Source: Clostridiales bacterium (lineage in GTDB: Bacteria; Bacillota; Clostridia; Christensenellales; Aristaeellaceae). From it: 64,000 nucleotides of DNA. Shown here in pieces: positions 16,449-25,593 of this stretch. Numbering within the stretch: the stretch's first letter is position 1; every line of letters starts with the position of its first letter. The notes under the pieces were generated by a model, which was given only the letters and a program-made list of their open reading frames with translations, had not been told where the DNA came from and ran no database searches. Where the stretch lies: positions 1-64,000 of the forward strand of contig SFNY01000018.1 in assembly GCA_004554085.1 (NCBI GenBank), read 5' to 3'. The translations under genes and the position numbers were made by a program.

Positions 16449-19400
16449 ATGAAAAAGCGTTTCTGTCTGTTGATTGCATTGCTGCTCTCCCTGGGCCTGA
16501 GCTGCGCAGCGGAGCCGATATTGGAACCCACGCCCTTCCTGCTGGAGGCCGAGGAGCTGCTGGAGCTGGTCGACCAGTACCAGCAGGTGCCGTCGATTGC
16601 CCTCGGCGAAGAAGCTACGCTGAACGTGCTGAAGGACGCGGAGTTGATCCTCGGCGCGGAGCCCACTGCTGAGGAAACGATCCTCGACACGGACCCTGCG
16701 GAGGTAAAGACGATCCTCGACACGGGCGCGGTCATCACCCTGGCGGACAGGGCCGTGATCAACGTCTACGGCGCGCTGCGCGGCTGGATCGCCGACATCG
16801 TCATGGGCGAGGAGAGCGAGATCAACATCTTCCTCTCCAGCGGCGCGCTGATGGATGCGCTTCTTCCCGAGGAGCTGGTGGAGCCGGAGAAGCTGGAGGA
16901 GCTGAAGGCGTCCTTCACCTACTACGGCCTGAACATCTCCGACCTGGACGATCCCGACAGCATCGCCGTGTTCGATGCTTCCGGCAACCGAATCCACTTC
17001 GGCAGCGGCGACAAGACGGACAGCATCGTCTATCCCGGCGAGCGCTACACGGTTCTGTTCAAGACGGGGCTCAACAAGGGCCGTCGGCTGAGCTTTGAGC
17101 TGGATCCCAGCGTGCCCCTGAGCCTTGCGGAGCTGCTTGCCCAGAATCCGATCACCGCAAAGCTCATTCTGGAAGCGACGGACGTCACCGAGGGCGCGGA
17201 CGTTCCCTTCACCGCCACGCTGAGCAGGGCCGCAAGGCGCAAGGCGGTGGTTACCCTGCGCGTGGGCGAGGCCGACTACACCATCGACATCCCCGCCGGG
17301 ACCACCTCGGGCAGCGTTCTGGTCGCCAACCCCAACGGCGAGGATCCGTATCTCGACGCGGGCACGCTGACCGCCACCGTCACCGGCTTCTCCGGCGGCG
17401 GCTTTGACCGCGTGTATTACCGCGACGTATCCGCCACGGCGAACATTTCCGACACCATCGACACCACCGCCGTCTCCCTCTCCGCCACCGACGGCAGGGA
17501 GGGCGATGCAAACGTGACCTTCACCGTCACCCTGTCCAATCCGGCGCAGACGGCTGCGACGGCCACGGTCAAGGCAAACGGCAAGTCCTATACCGTCACC
17601 ATCCCCGCCGGGAAATCCAGCGGCACAGTTTCCGTCCCCAATCCCAACGCCGAGGACGTATATCTCGACGCAAGCGTGCTGACCGCCACTGTCTCCGCCT
17701 TCTCCGGCGGCAACTTCGAGCAGGTGGACTTCAGCAAGGCCAGCGCCACGGCGACCATCTCCGACACCATCGACACCACCAGAGTCTCCCTCTCCGCCGC
17801 CGATGGCAAGGAGGGTGATTCCTACGTGACCTTCACCGTCAGCCTGTCCAACCCCGCGCAGACCGCTGCGACGGCCACGGTCAAGGCAAACGGCAAGTCC
17901 TATACCGTCAGCATCCCCGCCGGGAAGTCCAGCGGTACAGTTTCCGTGCCCAATCCCAACGCCGAGGACGTTTACCTCGACGCAAGCGCGCTGACGGCCA
18001 CTGTCACCGGCTTCTCCGGCGGTAACTTCGAGCAGGTGGACTTCAGCAAAGCCACCGCCACGGCGAACATTTCCGACACCATCGACGCCACCGCCGTATC
18101 CCTCTCCGCCGCCGACGGCAAGGAGAGCGATGCAAACATCAGCTTCACCGTCAGCCTGTCCCATCCGACGCAGACGGCTGCGACGGCCACGGTGAAGGCA
18201 AACGGCAAGTCCTATACCGTCACCATCCCCGCCGGAAAGTCCAGTGCCACAGTTTCCGTGCCCAATCCCTACACCAATGATCCCTACATCGGCGAAAGAA
18301 AGCTGACCGCCTCCGTCTCCGGCTTCTCCGGCGGCAACTTCGAGAAGGTGGATTACAGCGGCGCGACCGCCACGGCGAACATTTCCGACACCATCGACGC
18401 CACCACCGTCTCCCTCTCCGTCACCGACGGCAAGGAGGGCGACAGCACCGTCCGCTTCACCGTCAGCCTGTCCAATGCGGCCCGGACGGCTGCGACAGCC
18501 ACGGTCAGGGCAAACGGTAAGTCCTATACCGTCACCATCCCCACTGGCAAGTCCAGCGGCACAGTTTCCGTGCCCAATCCGAACACGGAGGACGTGTACC
18601 TCGACGCAAGCACGCTGACGGCCACTGTCACCGGCTTCTCCGGCGGTAACTTCGAGCAGGTGGACTTCAGCAAGGCTACCGCCACGGCGAACATCGCCGA
18701 TACCACCGATACCACCGCCGTCACCCTCTCCGCCACCGACGGCAAGGAGGGCGACAGCACCGTCCGCTTCACCGTCAGCCTGTCCAATGCGGCCCGGACG
18801 GCTGCGACGGCCACGGTAAAGGCAAACGGCAAGTCCTATACCGTCACCATCCCCGCCGGCAAGTCCAGCGGCACAGTTTCCGTCCCCAATCCCTACGCCA
18901 ACGATGCCTACATCGGCGCAAGAACGCTGACCGGCACCGTCACCGCCTTCGAAGGCGGCGACTTCGAAGCCGTGGACTTCAGCAAGGCCAGCGCCACGGC
19001 GAACATTTCCGACACCATCGACGCCACCGCCGTATCCCTCTCCGCCGCCGACGGCAAGGAGGGCGATGCAAACATCAGCTTCACCGTCAGCCTGTCCCAT
19101 CCGACGCAGACGGCTGCGACGGCCACGGTGAACGCAAACGGCAAGTCCCATACCGTGACCATCCCCGCCGGCAAGTCCAGCGGCACAGTTTCCGTGCCCA
19201 ATCCCAACGCCGAGGACGTTTACCTCGACGCAAGCGCGCTGACCGCCAGCGTCTCCGGCTTCTCCGGCGGCAACTTCGAGAAGGTGGATTACAGCGGCGC
19301 GACCGCCACGGCGAACATTTCCGACACCATCGATACCACCGCCGTCTCCCTCTCCGCCACCGACGGCAAGGAAGGCGATGCAAACATCAGCTTCACCGTC

Positions 19401-21158
19401 ACGCTGGACAATGCGGCCCGGACGGCTGCGACGGCGACGGTGCGCGTGGGCGGCACCGATTACGCCGTCACCATCCCCGCTGGCGCAAGCTCTGCCAACC
19501 TCAGCGTGCCCAATCCGAACACGGAGGACGTGTACCTCGGCGCAAGCACGCTGACCGCCTCCGTCATCGACTTCGAAGGCGGCGACTTCGAAGCCGTGGA
19601 CTTCAGCAAGGCCAGCGCCACGGCGAACATCGCGGACACCGTGGATACCACCACCGTCTCCCTCTCCGCCACCGACGGCAAGGAGGGCGATGCAAACATC
19701 AGCTTCACCGTCACGCTGGACAATGCGGCCCGGACGGCTGCGACGGCCACGGTGAAGGCAAACGGCAAGTCCCATACCGTCACCATCCCCGCCGGAAAGT
19801 CCAGCGCCACAGTTTCCGTGCCCAATCCCTACACCAATGATCCCTACATCGGCGCAAGAACGCTGACCGGCACCGTCACCGCCTTCGAAGGCGGCGACTT
19901 CGAAGCCGTGGACTTCAGCAAAGCCACCGCCACGGCGAACATCGCCGACACCATCGATACCACCACCGTCAGCCTCTCCGCGCCCAGCGCCATTGACAGG
20001 AAGGCTGAAAGTGTGACCTTCACCATCACCCTGTCCAAACCGGCGCAGACGGCTGCGACGGCCACGGTGCGCGTGGGCGAGACCGATTACATCGTCAACA
20101 TCGCGGCAAACGCAACCAGCGGCAGCTTGAGCGTACCCATCAACGGCGCGAGTTCGCTGACGGGCAGGGTCCCCGGCTTGACCGGCGGCAACTTCGAGAA
20201 GCTGGACGTCAGCGGCGCAAGCACCACGGTGCGCATCTGCGATCCCGTCATCGTCTCCCTCTCCGCGAACGACGTCAGCGAGGGCACTCCCGTCCGCTTC
20301 ACCGTCACCCTGTCTGCCCCGGCCCAGACGGCTGCGACGGCCACGGTGCGCGTGGGCGAGACCGACTACACCGTCAAAATCGCCGCAGGCGCAACCAGCG
20401 GCAGCGTCGACGTGCCCAATCCCAACACCGAGGACGCATACATCGACGGAACCCGGCTGACCGCCTCCGTCACCGGCTTCTCCGGCGGCGGCTTCGATCT
20501 CGTGAGCTACAGCGGCGCCACCACCACGGTGAGAATCACCGACACCATCGACACCACCAGAGTCTCCCTCTCCGCAAGCGACTACTTGGAGACCGATGCG
20601 TATACCACCTTCACCGTCAGACTGTCCAACCCGGCCCAGACGGACGCGACTGTCACGCTGAACGTGAGCGGCCCCGATTACCTCGTCAACATCGCGGCAA
20701 ACGCAACCAGCGGCAGTGTGAGCGTACCCATCAACGGTGCGGCTTCGCTGAAGGGTACAGTCACCGGCTTGACCGGCGGCAATTTCGAGGCCGTGGACTA
20801 CTCCAGCGCCACCGCCACGGCGAGGATTCACAACACCACCACCGTCAGCATCACCGGGCCCGACGTCGGAATGGGCGACCCATTCATCAAATTCACGATC
20901 CGCCTGTCCAACCCTCCCACAACGGATGCGGCGGCGACAGTGAAGGTGGGAAACGCTGACCAAACCGTCACCATTTCCGCAGGCAAGACCTCCGAATCCC
21001 TTTTTGTGCGGAATCCGCACCTCGGTGAAACATCCTTTGTAACTTATACGCTGTCGGCCGAGGTCACATCCATCAGCGGCGGCGGCTTCACCTCAGTGGA
21101 TTGCAGCAGCGCAAAAGCCACGGTGTCCATCACGCCGGTTCCGATTGACTGGCACTGA
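16449..21158 (+). CDS. Giant secreted protein with 13 LapA-type Ig-like repeats
   Basis: A 1569-residue protein. Residues 1-20 are a signal peptide (MKKRFCLLIALLLSLGLSCA). Residues 21 to about 234 are a unique N-terminal region rich in Glu and Leu. From about residue 235 to the end are 13 tandem beta-sandwich repeats, mostly 104 residues (312 bases), with the pattern DTIDTTxVSLSATDGKEGDxxxxFTVxLSNPAQTAATATV...YTVTIPAGKSSGTVSVPNPN-EDVYLDASxLTATVTGFSGGNFEQVDFSKATATA. This matches the Ig-like repeats of LapA-type adhesins. Repeats 2-9 are nearly identical; 10 and 12 are shortened and 13 is divergent. No LPxTG, SLH, RTX or membrane anchor is visible at the C-terminus. A surface or matrix adhesin role is inferred. 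Confidence 0.85.
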   Translation: MKKRFCLLIALLLSLGLSCAAEPILEPTPFLLEAEELLELVDQYQQVPSIALGEEATLNVLKDAELILGAEPTAEETILDTDPAEVKTILDTGAVITLADRAVINVYGALRGWIADIVMGEESEINIFLSSGALMDALLPEELVEPEKLEELKASFTYYGLNISDLDDPDSIAVFDASGNRIHFGSGDKTDSIVYPGERYTVLFKTGLNKGRRLSFELDPSVPLSLAELLAQNPITAKLILEATDVTEGADVPFTATLSRAARRKAVVTLRVGEADYTIDIPAGTTSGSVLVANPNGEDPYLDAGTLTATVTGFSGGGFDRVYYRDVSATANISDTIDTTAVSLSATDGREGDANVTFTVTLSNPAQTAATATVKANGKSYTVTIPAGKSSGTVSVPNPNAEDVYLDASVLTATVSAFSGGNFEQVDFSKASATATISDTIDTTRVSLSAADGKEGDSYVTFTVSLSNPAQTAATATVKANGKSYTVSIPAGKSSGTVSVPNPNAEDVYLDASALTATVTGFSGGNFEQVDFSKATATANISDTIDATAVSLSAADGKESDANISFTVSLSHPTQTAATATVKANGKSYTVTIPAGKSSATVSVPNPYTNDPYIGERKLTASVSGFSGGNFEKVDYSGATATANISDTIDATTVSLSVTDGKEGDSTVRFTVSLSNAARTAATATVRANGKSYTVTIPTGKSSGTVSVPNPNTEDVYLDASTLTATVTGFSGGNFEQVDFSKATATANIADTTDTTAVTLSATDGKEGDSTVRFTVSLSNAARTAATATVKANGKSYTVTIPAGKSSGTVSVPNPYANDAYIGARTLTGTVTAFEGGDFEAVDFSKASATANISDTIDATAVSLSAADGKEGDANISFTVSLSHPTQTAATATVNANGKSHTVTIPAGKSSGTVSVPNPNAEDVYLDASALTASVSGFSGGNFEKVDYSGATATANISDTIDTTAVSLSATDGKEGDANISFTVTLDNAARTAATATVRVGGTDYAVTIPAGASSANLSVPNPNTEDVYLGASTLTASVIDFEGGDFEAVDFSKASATANIADTVDTTTVSLSATDGKEGDANISFTVTLDNAARTAATATVKANGKSHTVTIPAGKSSATVSVPNPYTNDPYIGARTLTGTVTAFEGGDFEAVDFSKATATANIADTIDTTTVSLSAPSAIDRKAESVTFTITLSKPAQTAATATVRVGETDYIVNIAANATSGSLSVPINGASSLTGRVPGLTGGNFEKLDVSGASTTVRICDPVIVSLSANDVSEGTPVRFTVTLSAPAQTAATATVRVGETDYTVKIAAGATSGSVDVPNPNTEDAYIDGTRLTASVTGFSGGGFDLVSYSGATTTVRITDTIDTTRVSLSASDYLETDAYTTFTVRLSNPAQTDATVTLNVSGPDYLVNIAANATSGSVSVPINGAASLKGTVTGLTGGNFEAVDYSSATATARIHNTTTVSITGPDVGMGDPFIKFTIRLSNPPTTDAAATVKVGNADQTVTISAGKTSESLFVRNPHLGETSFVTYTLSAEVTSISGGGFTSVDCSSAKATVSITPVPIDWH
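17151..21155 (+). repeat. Thirteen tandem coding repeats, period about 312 bp
   Basis: The linker encoding SDTIDTT recurs at 17448, 17760 and 18072 and onward at exact 312-base steps through the ninth repeat. Long stretches between copies are identical at the base level, including synonymous sites, which indicates recent duplication or gene conversion. The tenth and twelfth copies lack the PNPNxEDVYLDA segment. Confidence 0.9.
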
Positions 21159-21219
21159 TGTGACGCTGCGGCGCTCCGGCGCACAGATTCCGCTTTCCAA
21201 CCGAATCAACCCGACCCAT

Positions 21220-21264
21220 GCTGCGGCAGCGATGCGGGAGAGCTTCTCCCGGCGCTGCCGCAGC
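21220..21264. terminator. GC-rich hairpin after the repeat protein gene
   Basis: GCTGCGGCAGCG pairs with CGCTGCCGCAGC around a loop that also pairs (GGGAGA/TCTCCC). There is no T run, so it may be an mRNA 3' end stabiliser and not a classical terminator. Confidence 0.5.
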
Positions 21265-21351
21265 GCTGCAATCTGGCGATCCGGACCGATCTTGTGAAGA
21301 AAGTTTCACAGGATTGTCGGTTTTCCCCCTGCACCTGCCCTGTTCCGGCGG

Positions 21352-21380
21352 TTGAAACCATCGGAAAAAGGATGTATAAT
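21352..21380 (+). promoter_or_regulatory. Sigma-A promoter of the LCP gene
   Basis: TTGAAA (21352-21357) and TATAAT (21375-21380) are separated by 17 bases. The implied start of transcription near 21387 rules out the upstream in-frame ATG at 21382 as translation start. Confidence 0.8.
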
Positions 21381-21456
21381 GAAATGTAGACATTCTGACC
21401 GGCAGGGCCTGTCCCGCGCTCAGATGCGATACCCAAGACGAAAGGGAGTATTGAAC

Positions 21457-22749
21457 TTGCCTGAAAACCGTTCATCCCGCAGGGATTCATATTATGAGGA
21501 AGGCATTCGCCGCGAACCGCAGCGCAGGCCCTCGAACGGCCGTCCGCCCCAGAATCGGCGGCCCGTGAAGCGCCGCCGTCGCCGCGCCACGCCCCGGCTG
21601 TTCGTATTTGCGGCCATCCTGCTGACGATCGTGATCCTGCTGGTGGTGCTGCTCAGCGGACGCGGCAGCGAGGGCGGAGCCCAGCCCATCGCCACGCCCA
21701 CCCCCGCGCCCCAGACCGGCGCGCTGACCAACGCCACAATCTCCTCCGCCGTGCCTGACGATGCGCAGACGGAAGCCTCCCAGTCGGCAGGCATCGACGT
21801 GGCCTCCGCAAGCGGCGGTCAGTACAGCACGCTGTCCCAGTGGCTGGGCGACGAGGATTCCGTTCTGGAGCCGCTGCCGGAGGAGCAGCGCGTGAAGGTG
21901 GACGATCTGTCCATCAACGAGAGCCTGCCCAGCGAGTGGCTGAACATCCTGCTGCTTGGCTCGGACGAGCGCAGCCTCAGCGAGAGCGCCCGCACCGACA
22001 CCATGATCATCTGCTCCATCAACCAGAGCACCCGCGAGGTCAAGCTCACCTCCATCATGCGCGATGTGGCCGTGAAGTACGATGATCTGGGCGAGCACAA
22101 CGGCACCTACCGCATCAACGCCGCCAACTACTTCGGCGGCCCCGAGTTCGCCATGAAGACCGTCAACGAGTGCTTCGGCATGAACATCCAGTATTACGCC
22201 ATGGTCAACTTCTTCGGCTTCCAGAAGATCGCCGAGGCCCTGGGCGGCATCGACGTGGACATTTCCGAGGCCGAGATGAACGAGATCAACAACAAGCTCT
22301 ATGAGCAGTACAAGATCGCCAAGAAGATCGGCGAGGCCGCGCCCACCGTCGAAAACGACCTGATGACCACCTACGGCCCCAACACCCACCTCAACGGCCA
22401 CCAGACCCTGGCCTACGCCCGCGTGCGCTCCATCGACAGCGACTTCTCCCGCGCCGAGCGCCAGCGCAAGGTGCTCTCTGAGCTGGCAAAGAAGCTCAAG
22501 GAAAAGAGCCTGCCCGAGCTGATGGCACTGGGCGCAAGCATGATGAACCAGGTCTCCACCAACATGGACTTCGACACCATCATGAACATCACCGTGAAGG
22601 TGCTGGAGGGCGAGCTGAAGTCCATCGACACCTTCCGCGTGCCCGTGAACGACAGCTACACCCTGGAGGTGCGCAACGAGGAGGCCATGTTCTACGACGT
22701 GGACTGGACCACCAACCAGCGCGAGCTCTACACCTTCATCTACAACTGA
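21457..22749 (+). CDS. LytR-CpsA-Psr (LCP) family wall polymer ligase
   Basis: A 430-residue protein, taking the TTG at 21457 (eight bases after GGGAG) as start. A basic cytoplasmic N-terminus (RRDSYYEEG...KRRRRRATPR) leads to a membrane helix (LFVFAAILLTIVILLVVLL, about residues 48-66), a linker, and the LCP domain: NILLLGSDERS, ARTDTMIICSINQSTREVKLTSIMRDVAVKYDD, YRINAANYFGGPEFAMKTVNECFGM, GHQTLAYARVRSIDSDFSRAERQRKVL. LCP enzymes transfer teichoic acids or capsular polymers from lipid carriers to peptidoglycan. It may attach the polymer made by the operon at 3.4-7.5 kb. Confidence 0.9.
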   Translation: MPENRSSRRDSYYEEGIRREPQRRPSNGRPPQNRRPVKRRRRRATPRLFVFAAILLTIVILLVVLLSGRGSEGGAQPIATPTPAPQTGALTNATISSAVPDDAQTEASQSAGIDVASASGGQYSTLSQWLGDEDSVLEPLPEEQRVKVDDLSINESLPSEWLNILLLGSDERSLSESARTDTMIICSINQSTREVKLTSIMRDVAVKYDDLGEHNGTYRINAANYFGGPEFAMKTVNECFGMNIQYYAMVNFFGFQKIAEALGGIDVDISEAEMNEINNKLYEQYKIAKKIGEAAPTVENDLMTTYGPNTHLNGHQTLAYARVRSIDSDFSRAERQRKVLSELAKKLKEKSLPELMALGASMMNQVSTNMDFDTIMNITVKVLEGELKSIDTFRVPVNDSYTLEVRNEEAMFYDVDWTTNQRELYTFIYN

Positions 22750-22764
22750 TCCCGAACCGTTCAG

Positions 22765-22796
22765 GCCGCCGCATCCGATGGAACGCGGCGGCTTTG
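22765..22796 (+). terminator. Weak terminator after the LCP gene
   Basis: GCCGCCGC (22765-22772) pairs with GCGGCGGC (22785-22792), followed by a short T-rich stretch. Confidence 0.5.
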
Positions 22797-22835
22797 CACA
22801 GCTTTTCCCTTCAATGATCGCGGAGGAACACACAA

Positions 22836-23261
22836 ATGAACGTAGCATTCTTTTTAAAGCCCAAATCCGAGGTTCGCTTTCTCTACAGCGACACGCTCCT
22901 GCCCCAGGCGCTCCAGTTCATGCAGCGCCACGGTTACAGCGCCGTGCCGGTGATCGACCGGGACGGAAAATACGTGCGCACCGTGCGCGAGGGCGACTTC
23001 CTGAATTACCTGGCCCGCACCGACGGCGAACAGCTGCATCTGGCCGATGCGCGCACCGCCGGGAGCCGCAGGCTTTCCGACATCCTGCCCGATCAGGATC
23101 GCAATCCGCCCTGCCACATCTCCGTGCCGGTGGAGCATCTGCTCAGAAGCACGACGGATCAGAACTTCGTGCCCATCGTGGACGACCGCGGCGTGTTCAT
23201 CGGCATCGTCACCCGCCGCGCCGTCATCAGCTACCTGCTCAACCCCGACGGCGCGCGCTGA
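22836..23261 (+). CDS. CBS domain pair protein
   Basis: A 141-residue protein of two CBS motifs and nothing else. CBS 1 covers about residues 10-60 (LPQALQFMQRHGYSAVPVIDRDGKYVRTVREGDFLNYL), CBS 2 about 85-135 (VPVEHLLRSTTDQNFVPIVDDRGVFIGIVTRRAVISYLL). Such pairs bind adenine nucleotides and act as energy sensors or regulate a partner. GCGGAGGAA precedes the ATG. No partner is evident among neighbours. Confidence 0.85.
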   Translation: MNVAFFLKPKSEVRFLYSDTLLPQALQFMQRHGYSAVPVIDRDGKYVRTVREGDFLNYLARTDGEQLHLADARTAGSRRLSDILPDQDRNPPCHISVPVEHLLRSTTDQNFVPIVDDRGVFIGIVTRRAVISYLLNPDGAR

Positions 23262-23274
23262 AGCCATCCGCAAC

Positions 23275-23306
23275 AGCCGTAGGGCGGGGCGCCCTCACCC
23301 CGCCGC
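23275..23306. repeat. Second copy of the GC-rich dispersed palindrome
   Basis: Inverted relative to 15469-15500, with 31 of 32 bases matching. It contains GCGGGG...CCCCGC arms, and its core CGTAGGGC recurs near 52431 (as GCCCTACG) and 56918. Confidence 0.7.
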
Positions 23307-23311
23307 AGAAC

Positions 23312-23355
23312 AAAAATGGAGCTGTCTCAAAACGATTTTGAAACAGCTCCATTTT
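23312..23355. terminator. Bidirectional terminator between the CBS and KDPG aldolase genes
   Basis: AAAAATGGAGCTGT...ACAGCTCCATTTTT forms a long stem with TCAAAA/TTTTGA and has A and T runs on its two sides, so it can work for both converging genes. The TGTCTCAAA arm is shared with the hairpin at 15507-15545. Confidence 0.85.
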
Positions 23356-23365
23356 TCTTTTGGAA

Positions 23366-23992
23366 TTATCCCTGAATTGCCGCCTTGGATTCCCGGCACA
23401 GCTCGGTGATCTTCTCGAAATTGCCGGCCGCGATGTCCGCCTTCGGGCAGACCCAGCTGCCACCGACCGCGAACACGTAGGGCGCGGCGAGGTATTCGCC
23501 GATGTTCTTGGCGTTCACGCCGCCGGTGGGCAGGAACTTCACGCCGCCGAAGGGGCCGGACAGCGCCTTCATCGCGGAAAGTCCGCCGTAAACGTTCGCC
23601 GGGAAGAACTTGACCACCTTCAGGCCGTACTTCATCGCCGCCATGATCTCGGTGGGGGTCACGCAGCCGGGGCACACCGCCACGCCGTTGTCCACGCAGT
23701 ACTTCACCACTTCCTCGTCAAAGCCGGGGGAGACGATGAACTTCGCGCCGCACTCGATGGCGCGCTTGCACTGCTCCAGCGTAATGACCGTGCCCGCGCC
23801 GGGCAGCATGTCCGGGCAGTTCTCCGCCACCGCTCGGATCGCGTCCGGAGCCGCCGCCGTGCGGAAGGTGATCTCCATCACGTCCACGCCGCCGGCAACC
23901 ATGGCGTTGGCCGTGGCGACCGCATCCTTCGCATCGTCCAGTACAACCACCGGCACGATGGCCGACCGCTTCAGTCTCTCCATTACATCCAT
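23366..23992 (-). CDS. eda: KDPG/KHG aldolase
   Basis: A 208-residue class I aldolase that splits 2-keto-3-deoxy-6-phosphogluconate (or 4-hydroxy-2-oxoglutarate) into pyruvate and an aldehyde. The general base Glu is in GGVDVMEITFRT, the phosphate and substrate loop in LPGAGTVIT and FIVSPGFDEEVVKYC, and the Schiff-base Lys in VVKFFPANVYGG; the phosphate-binding FLPTGGVN follows. The ATG at 23992 lies 7 bases after GGAGGG; the frame is open to 24022. No kdgK or uxu genes adjoin, so the feeding pathway lies elsewhere. Confidence 0.92.
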   Translation of the reverse strand: MDVMERLKRSAIVPVVVLDDAKDAVATANAMVAGGVDVMEITFRTAAAPDAIRAVAENCPDMLPGAGTVITLEQCKRAIECGAKFIVSPGFDEEVVKYCVDNGVAVCPGCVTPTEIMAAMKYGLKVVKFFPANVYGGLSAMKALSGPFGGVKFLPTGGVNAKNIGEYLAAPYVFAVGGSWVCPKADIAAGNFEKITELCRESKAAIQG

Positions 23993-24162
23993 TTCGTTTC
24001 CCTCCATGTTCACTTTGTTCATTTGAACCGCCGCGCACCGCGGCCCCTACATGCTATCATTATGACACATTTTCCCGCTTCCTGCAATCCCCTTTGCAAA
24101 ATTTTGTCATGACATTACATCATTGTCTGGCCCATCGCAGGAAAAAGATAACACTTCGCTTC

Positions 24163-24191
24163 TTGCATTGTGCGGGCCATGGCCCTATAAT
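24163..24191 (+). promoter_or_regulatory. Sigma-A promoter of the NhaC-like antiporter gene
   Basis: TTGCAT (24163-24168) and TATAAT (24186-24191) are separated by 17 bases, 30 bases before the ATG. Confidence 0.75.
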
Positions 24192-24220
24192 GGACGTTAA
24201 ACGCATTTTGGAGGCATAAA

Positions 24221-25531
24221 ATGGAACTGCTGCTCTGCTTTGCCCTGTTTGTGGCTGCAATGGCGCTCAGCCTGTCCTGCGGGGTGACGATGATCCTGCC
24301 GCTGATCGTGGGCCTGATCGCCTTCGGCACGCTGGCGCTGCGCCGGGGCTTTGCGCTGCGTGCGATTCTGGGCATGGTGGGACACGGCATGTGGTCGTCG
24401 CGCATGGTGGTGGTCATCATGCTGCTGATTGGCTGCCTGACCTCGCTGTGGCGGCAGAGCGGCACCATCGCCTACTTCACCTACTACGGCGTGCGGCTGA
24501 TTCCGCCCCAGGCATTCATCCTGGCGGCGTTCGTGCTCTCCGCGCTGATGTCCTACGCGCTGGGCACCAGCTTCGGCGTGGCGGCAACCATCGGCGTGAT
24601 TCTGATGACCATCGCCCGGGCCAGCGGCGTGTCCACCGTGATCGCCGGCGGCGCGATCCTCTCCGGCGTATACTTCGGCGACCGTGGCTCCCCCGCCGCC
24701 TCCAGCGCAAGCCTGGTGGCCAACGAGACCGGCACCGACGCGAGTCAGAACTTCAAGCGCATGATGCCCTCGGCCCTGCTGCCGCTGGGACTGTGCGTGC
24801 TCATCTACGCCGCGCTCTCGCTGTGGAACCGGCCCGGCGCGGTGGACAGCACGCTGCTTGCCCGCTTTGAGGGGGAGTTTGCGCTCTCGCTGTGGTGCCT
24901 GCTGCCCACAGTTCTGCTGCTGGCGCTGGCCTTCGCGGGCATGAAGATCAAGTACGTGATGGCCATCGACGTGCTCGTCTCGCTGATCCTCACGCTGGTT
25001 TTGCAGAATACCTCCCTCATGGACGCGCTGCGCATGATGCTGCTGGGCTACGTCCCGAGGGATCCGGAGCTCACCGCCATCCTCTCCGGCGGCGGCGTGA
25101 AGTCCATGCTGGAGATCGTGTGCATCCTGCTTCTGTCCAGCGGCTGCTCCGGCATCTTCGAGGGCACGCAGATGCTCTCCTCCGTGGAGGGTGCGCTGCG
25201 AAGGCTCTGCGGGCGCATCGGCCGCTTCCCCGCCATGGTGTTCACCAGCATCGCCACCGCCTGCGTGTTCTGCAACCAGACCATCGGCATCATCATGTGC
25301 CGCCAGTGCATGGGCGGCAACTACCCCGACACCGAGCAAGGCCGCATCGATCTGATGCTCGACATCGAGAACTCCGTGGTCACGATCTCCGGCCTGGTGC
25401 CCTGGTGCATCGCCTGCAGCGTGCCGCTGGGCATGCTGGGCTGCGACGTTCGCTCGCTGCCCTTCGCCTGTTTTTTGTACCTGATTCCGCTGTGCTGGCA
25501 CTTCCAGCTCCGCCGAAGGGCACGCAACTGA
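24221..25531 (+). CDS. Na+/H+ antiporter, NhaC family
   Basis: A 436-residue membrane protein with about 11 helices. The segment GTSFGVAATIGVILMTIARASGVSTVIAGGAILSGVYFGDRGSPAASSASLVANETGTD (about residues 110-170) contains the discontinuous-helix GDRGSP motif of NhaC/NhaD-type exchangers, and CVFCNQTIGIIMC with DIENSVVTISGLVPWCIAC is the second repeat. It exchanges cations for protons; some relatives exchange malate/lactate, so the substrate is not certain. A CDF cation exporter gene follows within 63 bases, suggesting a joint cation-homeostasis transcript. Confidence 0.82.
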   Translation: MELLLCFALFVAAMALSLSCGVTMILPLIVGLIAFGTLALRRGFALRAILGMVGHGMWSSRMVVVIMLLIGCLTSLWRQSGTIAYFTYYGVRLIPPQAFILAAFVLSALMSYALGTSFGVAATIGVILMTIARASGVSTVIAGGAILSGVYFGDRGSPAASSASLVANETGTDASQNFKRMMPSALLPLGLCVLIYAALSLWNRPGAVDSTLLARFEGEFALSLWCLLPTVLLLALAFAGMKIKYVMAIDVLVSLILTLVLQNTSLMDALRMMLLGYVPRDPELTAILSGGGVKSMLEIVCILLLSSGCSGIFEGTQMLSSVEGALRRLCGRIGRFPAMVFTSIATACVFCNQTIGIIMCRQCMGGNYPDTEQGRIDLMLDIENSVVTISGLVPWCIACSVPLGMLGCDVRSLPFACFLYLIPLCWHFQLRRRARN

Positions 25532-25593
25532 GGATCGGCGCATTTCATAAACTATCCCGGCTCTCCGCCGCATGAAGGAAGGTTTGCATTTCC

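Noticed and set aside
16275..21020. A 1581-codon open frame on the minus strand opposite the repeat protein.
   Set aside because: It is the mirror of the repeated, GC-biased coding strand; the plus strand has a ribosome site, signal peptide and a recognisable fold, and the minus translation is low-complexity Gly/Asp/Val.
17151..21155. CRISPR or satellite array because of the regular period.
   Set aside because: The period is 312 bases, a multiple of three, and translates into Ig-like domains without spacers.
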